Made by a program: the position numbers and the translations under genes. This document shows positions 43,870 to 52,818 of a stretch of DNA of 64,000 nucleotides, in pieces; the first letter of the stretch is position 1; every line of letters starts with the position of its first letter. The notes beneath the pieces were generated by a model. The model had not been told where the DNA came from. It searched no databases and saw nothing but the letters and a program-made list of their open reading frames with translations. This stretch comes from an uncultured Erythrobacteraceae bacterium (lineage in GTDB: Bacteria; Pseudomonadota; Alphaproteobacteria; Sphingomonadales; Sphingomonadaceae): assembly GCA_946482075.1 (NCBI GenBank), contig CAMLQG010000005.1:1-64000 (forward strand), in the 5' to 3' direction.

Positions 43870-44850
43870 ATGAATGCCCCCTTTCCCGAACCCGCGCGCG
43901 GGAAGAATGCGACCCGCCTGCCGCTGACCGTGCTGGTTGCGGCGCCGCGCGGTTTCTGCGCCGGGGTGGACCGCGCGATCGAGATCGTGGAACGCGCGCT
44001 CGAACGGTTCGGACCGCCGGTCTATGTCCGGCACGAAATCGTACATAACCGCTATGTGGTCGACGAACTGAAAGCCAAGGGCGCGATCTTCGTCGAGGAA
44101 CTGGATCAGGTACCCGATGATGCGCCGGTGGTCTTCAGCGCGCATGGCGTGCCGAAATCGGTGCCTGCCGAAGCCGAACGGCGCGAGCTGACCTATCTCG
44201 ATGCGACCTGCCCGCTGGTCAGCAAAGTCCATCGCCAGGCGGAACGGCAGATCGAAGCCGGGCGGCATATCGTGTTTATCGGCCATCGCGGTCATCCCGA
44301 AGTGATCGGCACGCAGGGCCAGGTGCCGGAAGGTTCGATCACGCTGGTGGAAACGGTGGCGGATGTCCTCGCGCTCGATTTCCCGAAAGACGCGGCGCTG
44401 TCCTTCCTGACGCAGACCACGCTTTCGGTGGACGATACCGCTGCGGTCGTCGCCAAGCTCAGGGATCGCTATCCCGCCATCGTCGGCCCCAAGGCAGAGG
44501 ACATCTGCTATGCCACTTCCAACCGGCAAGCGGCGGTAAAGGTGATCGCGCCCGACGCGGATCTGGTGCTGGTGATCGGTGCGCCGAACAGCTCCAACTC
44601 GCTGCGGCTGGTGGAAGTGGCCGAACGCTGCGGCACATCGGCCCGACTGATCCAGCGGGCCAGCGAGATCGATCCCGCCTGGCTCGACGGCGTGGGCACG
44701 GTCGGGCTCACCGCAGGCGCGTCCGCCCCGGAAACGCTGGTGCGCGAAGTGATCGAGCGGCTGGGTGAATGGCGCGACGTGGAGGAACACAACCTCGTCA
44801 CCGCCGAAGAGAAGATGGTCTTCAAGCTGCCTCGCCAGCTGATCGACTAG
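43870..44850 (+). CDS. ispH: 4-Hydroxy-3-methylbut-2-enyl diphosphate reductase IspH
   Basis: Last enzyme of the MEP isoprenoid pathway, an iron-sulfur protein. The 326-residue product has the three cluster cysteines in [26 protein letters not shown] and [11 protein letters not shown], the histidines in [21 protein letters not shown] and GHRGHPEV, and TQTTLSVDD. Its stop is one base before the thrB ATG, so the pair is cotranscribed. Confidence 0.97.
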   Translation: MNAPFPEPARGKNATRLPLTVLVAAPRGFCAGVDRAIEIVERALERFGPPVYVRHEIVHNRYVVDELKAKGAIFVEELDQVPDDAPVVFSAHGVPKSVPAEAERRELTYLDATCPLVSKVHRQAERQIEAGRHIVFIGHRGHPEVIGTQGQVPEGSITLVETVADVLALDFPKDAALSFLTQTTLSVDDTAAVVAKLRDRYPAIVGPKAEDICYATSNRQAAVKVIAPDADLVLVIGAPNSSNSLRLVEVAERCGTSARLIQRASEIDPAWLDGVGTVGLTAGASAPETLVREVIERLGEWRDVEEHNLVTAEEKMVFKLPRQLID

Positions 44851-44851
44851 A

Positions 44852-45817
44852 ATGGCGGTCTATACCCATCTGGGCGCGGAGGAACTGGCCGCGCTGATCG
44901 CCGAATATGATGTGGGCGAGCTGGTTTCAGCCAAAGGCATCGCCGAAGGCGTGTCCAACAGCAACTGGCTGGTGGAAACCACGCGCGACCGCTTCATCCT
45001 GACCATGTATGAAAGCCGCACCGAGCTTTCCGATCTGCCGTTCTTCCTGGGTCTGCTGGATCATCTGGCTGCCAGGCACTGCCCCGTTCCGCGCACGATC
45101 CACGACCGCGCGGGCGCCGCCTTCCGCATGATCGGCGAAAAAGCGGTAGCGCTGATCGAATTCCTGCCCGGCGTCTCGGTCGACAAGCCGCGCGAAGCAC
45201 AAGCGCGCGCGGTGGGAGCAGCGCTTGCAGGCATCCACCTCGCTTCCGCCGATTTCGCCGGCGACCGCGCCAACAGCCTCGGACTGCAAGGCTGGAATGC
45301 GCTGATCGACGCTTGCGGGATATCGGGGCTGGCGAAGATCGATTCCGCCCTGCCCGCGTTGGTGGAACGTGAAATCGCTTTCCTGCGCGGTGCGTGGCCG
45401 CAGGGTCTGCCGCGATCGGTGATCCATGCCGATCTGTTTCCGGACAATGTCCTGATGCTGGGCGACAATGTCAGCGGGCTGATCGACTTCTACTTCGCCT
45501 GCACCGACATCACCGCCTACGACCTCGCCGTCACCCATGCGGCCTGGTGCTTCGACACGTCCGGCCGGACTTTCGCGCCCGAAGTCGCGGCCGCGCTGAT
45601 GGCCGGATATGAAAGCGTGCGTCCTCTTTCCGAAGCGGAGCGCACGGCGCTGCCGACGCTCGCTCGCGCGGCCGCGATGCGCTTCACCGCGACCCGCGCC
45701 TATGACTGGTTGCATACGCCGGACGATGCGTTGGTGACACGCAAGGATCCGATGGCATTCGCGCGCAGATCGCGCTTTTATGCGGATTGCGGCGCAAGCG
45801 CATTCCAGTTAGCGTGA
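44852..45817 (+). CDS. thrB: Homoserine kinase, ThrB2 (aminoglycoside-phosphotransferase fold)
   Basis: A 321-residue kinase of the APH-like fold used by alphaproteobacteria for homoserine phosphorylation in threonine synthesis. [10 protein letters not shown] near residue 35, the catalytic [14 protein letters not shown] (HxDxxxxN) and [19 protein letters not shown] with the metal aspartate are the hallmarks. It follows ispH and precedes rnhA, a common alphaproteobacterial order. Confidence 0.94.
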   Translation: MAVYTHLGAEELAALIAEYDVGELVSAKGIAEGVSNSNWLVETTRDRFILTMYESRTELSDLPFFLGLLDHLAARHCPVPRTIHDRAGAAFRMIGEKAVALIEFLPGVSVDKPREAQARAVGAALAGIHLASADFAGDRANSLGLQGWNALIDACGISGLAKIDSALPALVEREIAFLRGAWPQGLPRSVIHADLFPDNVLMLGDNVSGLIDFYFACTDITAYDLAVTHAAWCFDTSGRTFAPEVAAALMAGYESVRPLSEAERTALPTLARAAAMRFTATRAYDWLHTPDDALVTRKDPMAFARRSRFYADCGASAFQLA

Positions 45818-45830
45818 TCTGACAAACCAT

Positions 45831-46283
45831 ATGAAAATCGTCGATATCTTCACGGACGGCGCCTGCAAGGGCAATCCAGGCCCCGGCGGCTGGGGTGCGC
45901 TGCTGCGCATGGGCAAGCACGAGAAGGAGCTTTCAGGCTCCGAACCCGACACGACCAACAACCGGATGGAAATGACTGCCGTGATCCGCGCCCTGGATGC
46001 GCTGATCGAGCCGTGCGAGATCAACCTCTACACCGACAGCAAATATGTCATGGACGGCATGACCAAGTGGGTCCATGGCTGGCGGAAGAAGGGCTGGGTC
46101 AACGCCAGCAAGCAGCCGGTGCGCAACGCTGATCTCTGGCACGAGCTGATCGCATCGGGCGAACGCCACCGGATCAACTGGAACTGGGTACGCGGCCATG
46201 ATGGCCACCCCGAGAATGAGCGGGTGGACAAGCTGGCAAGCAATGCGGCGCTCGAGGCCGCACGCGCGCTGACGCAGGACTGA
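45831..46283 (+). CDS. rnhA: Ribonuclease HI
   Basis: A 150-residue enzyme that cuts the RNA strand of RNA-DNA hybrids. The four acidic residues appear in [17 protein letters not shown] (Asp8), [15 protein letters not shown] (Glu), [10 protein letters not shown] (Asp) and [17 protein letters not shown] (Asp). HGWRKKGW matches the basic protrusion. It is 13 bases downstream of thrB and probably in the same operon. Confidence 0.97.
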   Translation: MKIVDIFTDGACKGNPGPGGWGALLRMGKHEKELSGSEPDTTNNRMEMTAVIRALDALIEPCEINLYTDSKYVMDGMTKWVHGWRKKGWVNASKQPVRNADLWHELIASGERHRINWNWVRGHDGHPENERVDKLASNAALEAARALTQD

Positions 46284-46340
46284 CCTGCCCAACGGAAGAA
46301 CAGTGACCTGCCAAGGTCTGGCCGGGGGGTAAAGAAGCGC

Positions 46341-47054
46341 ATGGAGAAAGTGATCTACGCCCTGTGGCGCGAGAGCGGGACGAACCGCGAGAATTTCAAT
46401 GCCCGCCTGCTCGAGGACCTGGCGCCGCAATTGCAGCCGCTCGTCCATGGCCTGCGCTTCAATATCCAGGACGATGCCGTCGCAGGAGCGTCCGCTCCGC
46501 GCTTTTCCTCAACGCAGCCGCTTATGGAGGCTTTCGTCCAGCTCTGGGTCGACAGCGCCGTCGATCATCTGCGTGAAGCGGTCGATCGCACGATCGCTCC
46601 CTTTGCCGCACGCTACGCCGCCTGGCTGGTCAGCGAATCCGCAGTACTGCCTAACCGCGCTGGTGCGGGTCCGCTGGGCCAGCGGCTGCGGGCCTATAAT
46701 CACATCGCCGTCATCTCCATCCCACCGCGCCTGACATGGCGTGCCTGGCAGGACATCTGGCAGAACCATCATACGCAAGTCGCGGTGGAGACGCAGTCGA
46801 ACTTCGAATATCTCCAGAACCTGATCGTCCGTCCGCTGACCTACGCCGCCGCACCCTACGCGGCGATCATCGAGGAAAGCTTCCCGTCCGAAGCGATGAT
46901 CGACGAGGCCGCTTTCCTCGACGCGATCGGCGATCCGGCGCGGTTGGCCGCCAACCGCGAGCGGTTATACCGCAGCACCTTCAGCTTCGTCGACGAAGGC
47001 GGCTTCGACCTGATCCCGACAAGCCAGTACGACTTCAAGCGCCTCGGACTCTAG
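46341..47054 (+). CDS. EthD-like protein of unknown function
   Basis: A 237-residue protein with two ferredoxin-like halves resembling the EthD / dimeric alpha-beta barrel fold: IYALWRESGTNRENFNARLL near the N-terminus and HIAVISIPPRLTWRAWQDIW in the second half. It has no signal peptide. EthD-type proteins accompany oxygenase or ring-cleavage pathways, but none is adjacent. It converges with the TonB-dependent receptor gene (gap 27 bases). Function unknown. Confidence 0.65.
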   Translation: MEKVIYALWRESGTNRENFNARLLEDLAPQLQPLVHGLRFNIQDDAVAGASAPRFSSTQPLMEAFVQLWVDSAVDHLREAVDRTIAPFAARYAAWLVSESAVLPNRAGAGPLGQRLRAYNHIAVISIPPRLTWRAWQDIWQNHHTQVAVETQSNFEYLQNLIVRPLTYAAAPYAAIIEESFPSEAMIDEAAFLDAIGDPARLAANRERLYRSTFSFVDEGGFDLIPTSQYDFKRLGL

Positions 47055-47081
47055 AACGCCTGCCATCGCACACCCGGATCG

Positions 47082-49391
47082 TCAGAAGTTCACGCGCATC
47101 TTCATGCCATAGGTCCGCGGCAGAGCCGGGGAGCCGTACACGCCGCCGCCCTGCGGGATCGATCCGGTCTGCGCGTTGGTCTGCAGCTGATCGTAATATT
47201 TCTCGTCGAACAGATTGTTCACGTACCAGGATATCTGGAAACGTTCGTCCGGCGGCGTGATCGACCCGCTCAGATTGACCACGGTGAAGCTGTCCTGCCG
47301 GGCATAGCGCTGAGGCCCGCCGGCCCCGGCCTGGAAATCATATTTGCTGCTGTACCGGGCAGACAGCGTGATGTTTCCGTTCCAATCGCCGAATAGCGGG
47401 AAATCGTATGTGATCGAGCCGTTGAGCATCCATTTGGGTGACAGCGTGGTGGGGAAGCCCTTGAGGTTCTCCGTCGCGCCGAGGATCAGGTCCTGGCCGA
47501 AGACCGGACTGAAGGCGACATCGAACACCGAAGCGCTCTCGAAGCTGGTGAAGCGCGAATTGAGATAGGCCACGCCCGCCTGCAGCGTGAGGCCGTCGGT
47601 AGCCCGGAAGCGGATATTCGCTTCCGCGCCATCCGCCTTGGCCGTGGCTGCGTTCTGCTGCACCACCGCGCCGACCGAAGTATCGATCGCGGCGACCTGG
47701 ATGTCCTTGGACTTGGTGTGGAACGCGGCGAGATCGAGCCACAGCCGGTCATCGAGCAGACGCAGCTTGGCGCCGATCTCGAAGCCGTCGATCTTCTCGG
47801 GCTTGAGCGCTACCTGCGGGAAGATCTGCGGCGCATTGAACCCGCCGCTCTTGAAGCCGCCGGAATAGCTGGCGTAGAAATTCAGCGGACCGGTATCGTA
47901 ACTGAGTACGACGCGCGGCGTGAAGCTGTTCCAGCTGTCGCTCTGGTGGACGGTTGCGGGGAAGAAGGCGAGCGGGATGCCGAAAGCGGTCGCGACATCG
48001 GCATTGCTGTAGATCTGGATGGCCTTCTTGTCCTTGCTGAAGCGGCCGCCGGCGGTCAGCTTCAGCCGGTCGGTGATCTGGAGATAGGCCTCGCCGTAGA
48101 TCGCGTAATTCTCGATCCGGATGTGGTTGTCGAACACGGGGATCAGCGGACCGAACGCATTGCCGGACAGGACGGCCGCGAAGCGCGCCTTGGTCTTCTG
48201 ATAGGCGGCGCCCAGCATGAAATTGAACATGCCGTCGAAATTGGAAGAGACGCGGGTCTCGGTGGTGAATGTCTTGTCGAACGCGCTGGGCACGGTCGAC
48301 GGCGCATCGGGATCGAGCCGATTGGGGATTTCCCTCACCGCCGTGACAGCGGTGGAGCCCGGAAGGTTGGGACAGAAATCGAAGTCGTTGACGAAGATGT
48401 TCTCGTTCTCCGCGCAGGAGGTGAGCTTCGTATGGCGATAGGCGGTCACGCTCGAGATGCTGAACTTGTCGCCATCGTAATTGAGATGGAGGCTGCCTCC
48501 ATAGACACGGGCCCAGTTCTCGCCGCCCTGGGAATCAAGCACGCGCGGTGAACGGATCGTCTCGTAGAAGCCCAGGCCCGTCGGCGTGTTGGTCCCGTCG
48601 ATCACCTGGTTGCGGATGTAGTCCATCTTGATTTCCTGGTACTCGCCCTTCAGCACCATCTTGAAATCGTCGGTCGGCTCCCACAGCGCCTTGCCGCGGA
48701 ACTGTAACCGTTTTGCCTGGCCGTTCATGTCGCCGCTGACGACATTCCTGTTGTAGCCGTCGCGCTCGTCATATCCGCCGGCGAACCTCAGGGCGAAAGT
48801 CTCGCCGATCGGCAGGTTCAGTACCGCTTCGGCATGCCGCGTATCGAGATTGCCGTAACCGACCTCGACATGGCCTTCGAGCTCATGCGTCGGATCGTTG
48901 GTCGTGATGAGGATCGCGCCGCCCGTCGCGTTGCGGCCATAAAGCGTGCCCTGCGGCCCCTTGAGCACCTGCAGCTGGGATACGTCGACCAGACCGGCCG
49001 AGCCGAACTGCGTCTGCAGATACACGTCGTCGATATAGACGGCGACACTGCCTTCGAGGCCCGGGCCGGAGAAATTGGTCCCACGCCCACGAATATAGGG
49101 ATTGATGGTGCCATTATCCTCTGGAAACGTCAGCCCCGGCGTCACGAATTGGAGATTCTTCGTTTCATAGACCCCGAACCGTTCCGCATCGTCGGCGGAC
49201 AGCGCAGTCACCGAGATCGGAACGTCCTGAAGCCGTTCCTCGCGACGCTGGGCAGTAACGATGATTTCGTCCGATTGCGTCTCGACTGCGGTGGCGGTGG
49301 ACTGCGCAAGAGCAGACTGGCCGCCCAAAGCGCAGCCGGACAAGGATATGCCGATAAACAGGGCGCGCCGATAATGGCTGGAAACCGTCAT
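47082..49391 (-). CDS. TonB-dependent outer-membrane receptor
   Basis: A 769-residue beta-barrel transporter. A signal peptide (MTVSSHYRRALFIGISLSGC...ALAQ) precedes the TonB box region DEIIVTAQRREERLQDVPIS, the plug domain (LKGPQGTLYGRNATGGAILI) and the barrel ending in LPRTYGMKMRVNF with terminal phenylalanine. This iron complex outer-membrane recepter subfamily is abundant in sphingomonads, where it imports siderophores, vitamins or aromatic/terpenoid compounds. ATG 49391 has GGGGAGAG six bases before it. No periplasmic binding or regulator gene is adjacent. Confidence 0.93.
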   Translation of the reverse strand: MTVSSHYRRALFIGISLSGCALGGQSALAQSTATAVETQSDEIIVTAQRREERLQDVPISVTALSADDAERFGVYETKNLQFVTPGLTFPEDNGTINPYIRGRGTNFSGPGLEGSVAVYIDDVYLQTQFGSAGLVDVSQLQVLKGPQGTLYGRNATGGAILITTNDPTHELEGHVEVGYGNLDTRHAEAVLNLPIGETFALRFAGGYDERDGYNRNVVSGDMNGQAKRLQFRGKALWEPTDDFKMVLKGEYQEIKMDYIRNQVIDGTNTPTGLGFYETIRSPRVLDSQGGENWARVYGGSLHLNYDGDKFSISSVTAYRHTKLTSCAENENIFVNDFDFCPNLPGSTAVTAVREIPNRLDPDAPSTVPSAFDKTFTTETRVSSNFDGMFNFMLGAAYQKTKARFAAVLSGNAFGPLIPVFDNHIRIENYAIYGEAYLQITDRLKLTAGGRFSKDKKAIQIYSNADVATAFGIPLAFFPATVHQSDSWNSFTPRVVLSYDTGPLNFYASYSGGFKSGGFNAPQIFPQVALKPEKIDGFEIGAKLRLLDDRLWLDLAAFHTKSKDIQVAAIDTSVGAVVQQNAATAKADGAEANIRFRATDGLTLQAGVAYLNSRFTSFESASVFDVAFSPVFGQDLILGATENLKGFPTTLSPKWMLNGSITYDFPLFGDWNGNITLSARYSSKYDFQAGAGGPQRYARQDSFTVVNLSGSITPPDERFQISWYVNNLFDEKYYDQLQTNAQTGSIPQGGGVYGSPALPRTYGMKMRVNF

Positions 49392-49847
49392 GATCACTCT
49401 CCCCTTATGGCCGCATTTCGACGCGTCCTGCGCCGAACGGCTCAGAGGAGGCCTATCGAGCAAAAAATGAACAATCAATCATAATTGACATGGAAATCGG
49501 GATGAAATCGAAAATATCTATCCAAATGTGATTAAAAATACTCAATAAAATAGTACAATTTATCCTATTACTGATGAACATAGGTTCATTGATATCATCA
49601 AGACCTGACGGTGAATTGCTTTTCGGGCGCCGCCTCATGGCCGCTCTGGGCCCATCCAGACGCTGCCAGCCCAAACAAGCTCTTGGCGCACCAGCCGGCG
49701 TTCAGCCGTCAGGGCGCGTCTGGCCGTCGCTGGAAGCGTAGGTCGCCAGCCGCATCAAATTGCCGCCATGGAAGGCTGCTGGTGAACCACCCGTACTTAC
49801 TTACCGGCGGACGGGCCGGATGGGTGCTCAGCCTGTGATCGGATCGA
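49392..49847. other. 456-bp intergenic region, AT-rich promoter of the TonB receptor
   Basis: The stretch from about 49480 to 49610 is far more AT-rich than the rest of the window, with runs such as AAAATACTCAATAAAATAG. It carries the dyad at 49574-49601. Short open frames here do not look like genes. The region probably holds the promoter of the receptor gene. The remainder (49611-49847) is ordinary GC-rich sequence in which I see no feature. Confidence 0.5.
49574..49601. promoter_or_regulatory. Two dyads upstream of the TonB receptor
   Basis: ATGAAC-ATAG-GTTCAT at 49574-49589 is a perfect 6-bp inverted repeat, followed by TTGAT-ATC-ATCAA at 49589-49601. They lie about 185 bases upstream of the receptor ATG. 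The sequence does not match a Fur or IscR consensus that I can name. Candidate operator. Confidence 0.4.
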
Positions 49848-50024
49848 TCAGTCCGCGTCCACCAGATCGGCGCCGGGGCCGTTCTTCTTGATGGATTCGA
49901 TCGCGTTCTTCGCGCCGGAGCGGGAGGAATAGCCTTCCGTCCAGAAGATCGTTTCCTTGTTATAGCAAAAATAGGCGACGTACTCGCCCTTCTTGTTCTT
50001 ACGAATCTCGAAACGGTGCGCCAT
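49848..50024 (-). CDS. YegP/DUF1508-like small protein
   Basis: A 58-residue protein with one DUF1508 (YegP-type) repeat: RFEIRKNKKGEYVAYFCYNK, then ETIFWTEGYSSRSGAKNAIESIKKNG. These small proteins are widespread in proteobacteria and their role is unclear. ATG 50024 has AGGGAGA seven bases upstream; an ATG 30 bases further upstream adds ten non-family residues. Confidence 0.85.
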   Translation of the reverse strand: MAHRFEIRKNKKGEYVAYFCYNKETIFWTEGYSSRSGAKNAIESIKKNGPGADLVDAD

Positions 50025-50087
50025 TCTGGATCTCCCTATTATTCCCGCAGCCAATCTACCACGAACCCCACCGAAGGCGAGGGGCGT

Positions 50088-50996
50088 TCACTCTTTCCGT
50101 GCGGGCACTTCCCGATCAAGGAAATCGTCGATAGCCGCCAAGGCACGGTCGCGGACCGGATCGACCTCGCGCAGGATCTCGTGCCGCGCCTCCTCTCCGA
50201 AGGCGACAAGTTCGCCATGCGGCAGGCGGCGTGCAGCCGCTTCCATCGCATCGAAGCCGACCAGACGATCGATCCGCGTGCCGAGGATCAGCACTGGCTG
50301 GGCCACGCGTTCGAGCACGCCCTTGCGGAACAGCGCATTCATCGAGCGATAGGCTGCGGCGAGCCAGCCCCAGCTGCCCGGACCCATCGCGGTTTCCGGT
50401 CGTTCCTTGCGCCACCACAGTTCATCGTCATAGCGATCCTGGTCATGCGTCAACAGGCGGACACGATCCTGCGGCGGTTCGCCTGGCCGTTCGCTCCACT
50501 TCCATGCAGGCCGGCGGCGATCGCCGATCCGCGCCATCACGCTCGCCATCCAGCCGAGCACCGGAGGGGGCACGCCGATCGGCGCAAGGCCGAGCATCGG
50601 GGTGGACAGGACGAGCGCATCAGGCACGATCCGCCCTTCCGCCGTCGCGCGCAAGACCAGATGCCCGCCCATGGAATGGCCGACGAGGACATGCGGGCCC
50701 GGCCTTTGGTTAATCCACTCGCGCCAGAAGGCGACGAGATCCTCGATCCAGATGCCGAAATCGTCGACATGGCCGGTCGTGGCGTCCCGCCCGAGCCGGC
50801 CCGATCCCGCCTGGCCACGCCAGTCCACCGCCGTCACGCCCCATCCGCCTTCGGACCAATAGGCCAATGTTTCGAGATATTTCTCGTAGGCGTCTCCCCG
50901 TCCGGGAAGGAACAGGAGCGAACCCCGCCGGCCCTGCGGCCAGTCGATCCGGCGGATCGCGAAACCGTCCGGCGCCGCCCAGCGGCTTTCCACCAC
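50088..50996 (-). CDS. Alpha/beta hydrolase, lysophospholipase-like
   Basis: An alpha/beta hydrolase of the monoacylglycerol lipase/lysophospholipase group. The lid-side strand GSLLFLPGRGDAYEKYLETL, the nucleophile elbow VLVGHSMGGHLVLR (catalytic Ser) and the late GTRIDRLVGFDAMEAAA with the acid, then EARHEILRE for the histidine, are all present. No signal peptide. The start is uncertain: GTG 50996 gives a product of 302 residues that opens at the family-like VVESRWAAPDGF, whereas TTG 51140 adds 48 residues reading through the AT-rich promoter area of cpaA. Confidence 0.82.
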   Translation of the reverse strand: MVESRWAAPDGFAIRRIDWPQGRRGSLLFLPGRGDAYEKYLETLAYWSEGGWGVTAVDWRGQAGSGRLGRDATTGHVDDFGIWIEDLVAFWREWINQRPGPHVLVGHSMGGHLVLRATAEGRIVPDALVLSTPMLGLAPIGVPPPVLGWMASVMARIGDRRRPAWKWSERPGEPPQDRVRLLTHDQDRYDDELWWRKERPETAMGPGSWGWLAAAYRSMNALFRKGVLERVAQPVLILGTRIDRLVGFDAMEAAARRLPHGELVAFGEEARHEILREVDPVRDRALAAIDDFLDREVPARKE

Positions 50997-51099
50997 ACCC
51001 GGCGGTATGGCGCGCCGGGCACCATTAGTCGCGGCTGCTAACGCGGGGGCGACATCCGCGCCGACTGAATCACCCCTAATATCAGCCTCCTGCTGGTGG

Positions 51100-51113
51100 T
51101 TACTATTTAGTAA
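51100..51113. promoter_or_regulatory. Perfect dyad upstream of cpaA
   Basis: TTACTA-TT-TAGTAA is a perfect 6-bp inverted repeat in the AT-rich divergent region, 48 bases before the cpaA ATG. Candidate operator or part of the cpa promoter. Confidence 0.4.
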
Positions 51114-51161
51114 GCCCTGTACTTTACCACGTCCTCCCAATGGGCATCTGGGGGGCCTTCA

Positions 51162-51656
51162 ATGCATAGCGGATTTTTCCAAGACTGTCTGCTCGCCGCC
51201 TTGGCGGTTGCGCTGATCGTCGCGGCATCCACGGACATACGCCGCCGCCAGATCGACAACTGGCTCAATGCAGCCATCGGGCTTGGTGCGCCGTTGTTCT
51301 GGTGGGCAAGCGGCATGGCGCTGTGGCCCGATGCAGCCATTCAGCTCGGCCTTGCCGCCGGCACCTTTGCGGTGCTGGCAGCTCTCTTCGCGTTCGGCGC
51401 AATGGGCGGAGGCGACGTGAAGCTGCTTACCGTGCTGGCGCTCTGGATCCGGCCGGAACTGTTCCTGAACCTCATCCTGATCATGGCGCTGGTCGGTGGC
51501 CTGCTGACGATCGTGATGGGCGGCTGGCACATCGCCCGGCGGCAGCGCGACAAGCTCGCCATTCCCTATGGAGTGGCCATCGCTTTCGCGGGGCTGTTCG
51601 TACTCTGCACCCAATACCTGCCCGGAAGCCTCGCTCCCGGCGGGATTTCGGGGTGA
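51162..51656 (+). CDS. cpaA: Prepilin peptidase CpaA (TadV)
   Basis: Membrane aspartic protease that cleaves Flp-type prepilins. The 164-residue product has about five membrane helices, the first catalytic aspartate in AASTDIRRRQIDNWLN and the second in FGAMGGGDVKLLT, the prepilin peptidase signature. No N-methyltransferase domain, as usual for the short A24 type. It opens the Tad locus, 86 bases before cpaB. No Flp pilin gene lies next to it. Confidence 0.94.
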   Translation: MHSGFFQDCLLAALAVALIVAASTDIRRRQIDNWLNAAIGLGAPLFWWASGMALWPDAAIQLGLAAGTFAVLAALFAFGAMGGGDVKLLTVLALWIRPELFLNLILIMALVGGLLTIVMGGWHIARRQRDKLAIPYGVAIAFAGLFVLCTQYLPGSLAPGGISG

Positions 51657-51742
51657 ACTTCATTTTAACCACTTTCGACTTACGCACTGGGGATCGATTC
51701 CGCCCGGCAGGCTCCGGGCGCAGACAGGGGGCTTAAAGAGCC

Positions 51743-52747
51743 ATGGATAGGAAGAAGCTGATATTGCTGGTGGGCGCGCTGGTTATCGCGATCGGTACCG
51801 CGCTGGCTGCCCGAAGCATGCTCGCAGGCGGATCGGCGCCGAAGGCCCAGGCGGCAGCGCCCGCACCGACCGGCCCGAAAGTGCTCGTGGCGCAGCGCGT
51901 GCTGCCCGTCGGCACGATCATCACCGCCGATGCGATGTCCTACCAGCCCTGGCCCAAAGACATGGTCGAGAACGCCTATTTCATCGATGGCGAAGCGGAT
52001 ATGAGCAAGCTGCTCGGCACGGTGGTGCGCTATCCTATCTCCGCCGGCGAGCCGGTGACGCAGGGCGCTCTCGTCAGCCCCGGCGATCGCGGCTTCCTGG
52101 CAGCAGCGCTCGGCCCCGGCATGCGTGCCGTGACGGTTCCCGTCTCCGCCAAGACCGGCGTCGGCGGCTTCGTTTTCCCGGGCGACCGGGTGGACCTGGT
52201 GCTGACGCAGACCGTCAAGGGCGAGGAAGGCCAGCCGCTCAAGGCCGCCGAGACGATCCTGCGCAATCTCCGCGTGCTCGCGACCGACCAGTCAACGGAA
52301 AGCACGACGGTGGACGGCAAGACCGTGGTCCGCGCTTTCCGCACCGTTACGCTCGAAGTCACGCCGAAGATCGCCGAAAAGGTCGCCGTCGCGCAGACGA
52401 TCGGCACGCTCAGCCTCTCGCTGCGCTCTATCGCCGACAATGACAAGGATCTGGAACGCGCCATCGCGTCCGGCGAGATCACCATTCCCGAAGGCACTTC
52501 ACCCAAGGACGAGGAGAAATTCCTCCGCCGCGCGATCGCCCAGCCGTCCGACGGCGCCAGCACTTTCGCCACCGGCGGCGATGTCTCGCGCTTCCAGCGT
52601 CGCAGCATGCCGGCCACCGAGCCTGTCCGCAACGGCTACGCCATGGCGAATGGCGGCGCCCCTGCCGCGATCCCGACCGGGCCCGTGGTCCGCATCTCGC
52701 GCGGCAAGCAGGTCGAAGCCGTTCCGGTAGGGGGGCAAGTAAGATGA
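51743..52747 (+). CDS. cpaB: Pilus assembly protein CpaB (RcpC)
   Basis: A 334-residue periplasmic protein anchored by an N-terminal helix (LILLVGALVIAIGTALAARS). A SAF-like domain follows (VLVAQRVLPVGTIITADAMS, then YPISAGEPVTQGALV), and then the RcpC domain with MRAVTVPVSAKTGVGGFVFPGDRVDL. It is thought to connect the Tad secretin and the cell wall. Its stop overlaps the first in-frame ATG of cpaC. Confidence 0.94.
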   Translation: MDRKKLILLVGALVIAIGTALAARSMLAGGSAPKAQAAAPAPTGPKVLVAQRVLPVGTIITADAMSYQPWPKDMVENAYFIDGEADMSKLLGTVVRYPISAGEPVTQGALVSPGDRGFLAAALGPGMRAVTVPVSAKTGVGGFVFPGDRVDLVLTQTVKGEEGQPLKAAETILRNLRVLATDQSTESTTVDGKTVVRAFRTVTLEVTPKIAEKVAVAQTIGTLSLSLRSIADNDKDLERAIASGEITIPEGTSPKDEEKFLRRAIAQPSDGASTFATGGDVSRFQRRSMPATEPVRNGYAMANGGAPAAIPTGPVVRISRGKQVEAVPVGGQVR

Positions 52748-52818
52748 CCGACTTCGTCACTACCGCCGCATCTGGCGTGAAAGCCGGCCGGGGGGCCGTG
52801 AAATCTAGGGGCAACAGC

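Noticed and set aside
49453..49838. Short open frames in the gap upstream of the TonB receptor
   Set aside because: They have no family resemblance, no ribosome-binding site, and one lies in an AT-rich promoter-like stretch with unusual composition.
51665..51670. TTAACC before cpaB as a CtrA half site
   Set aside because: The full TTAA-N7-TTAA motif is not there; a lone TTAACC is too common to claim.
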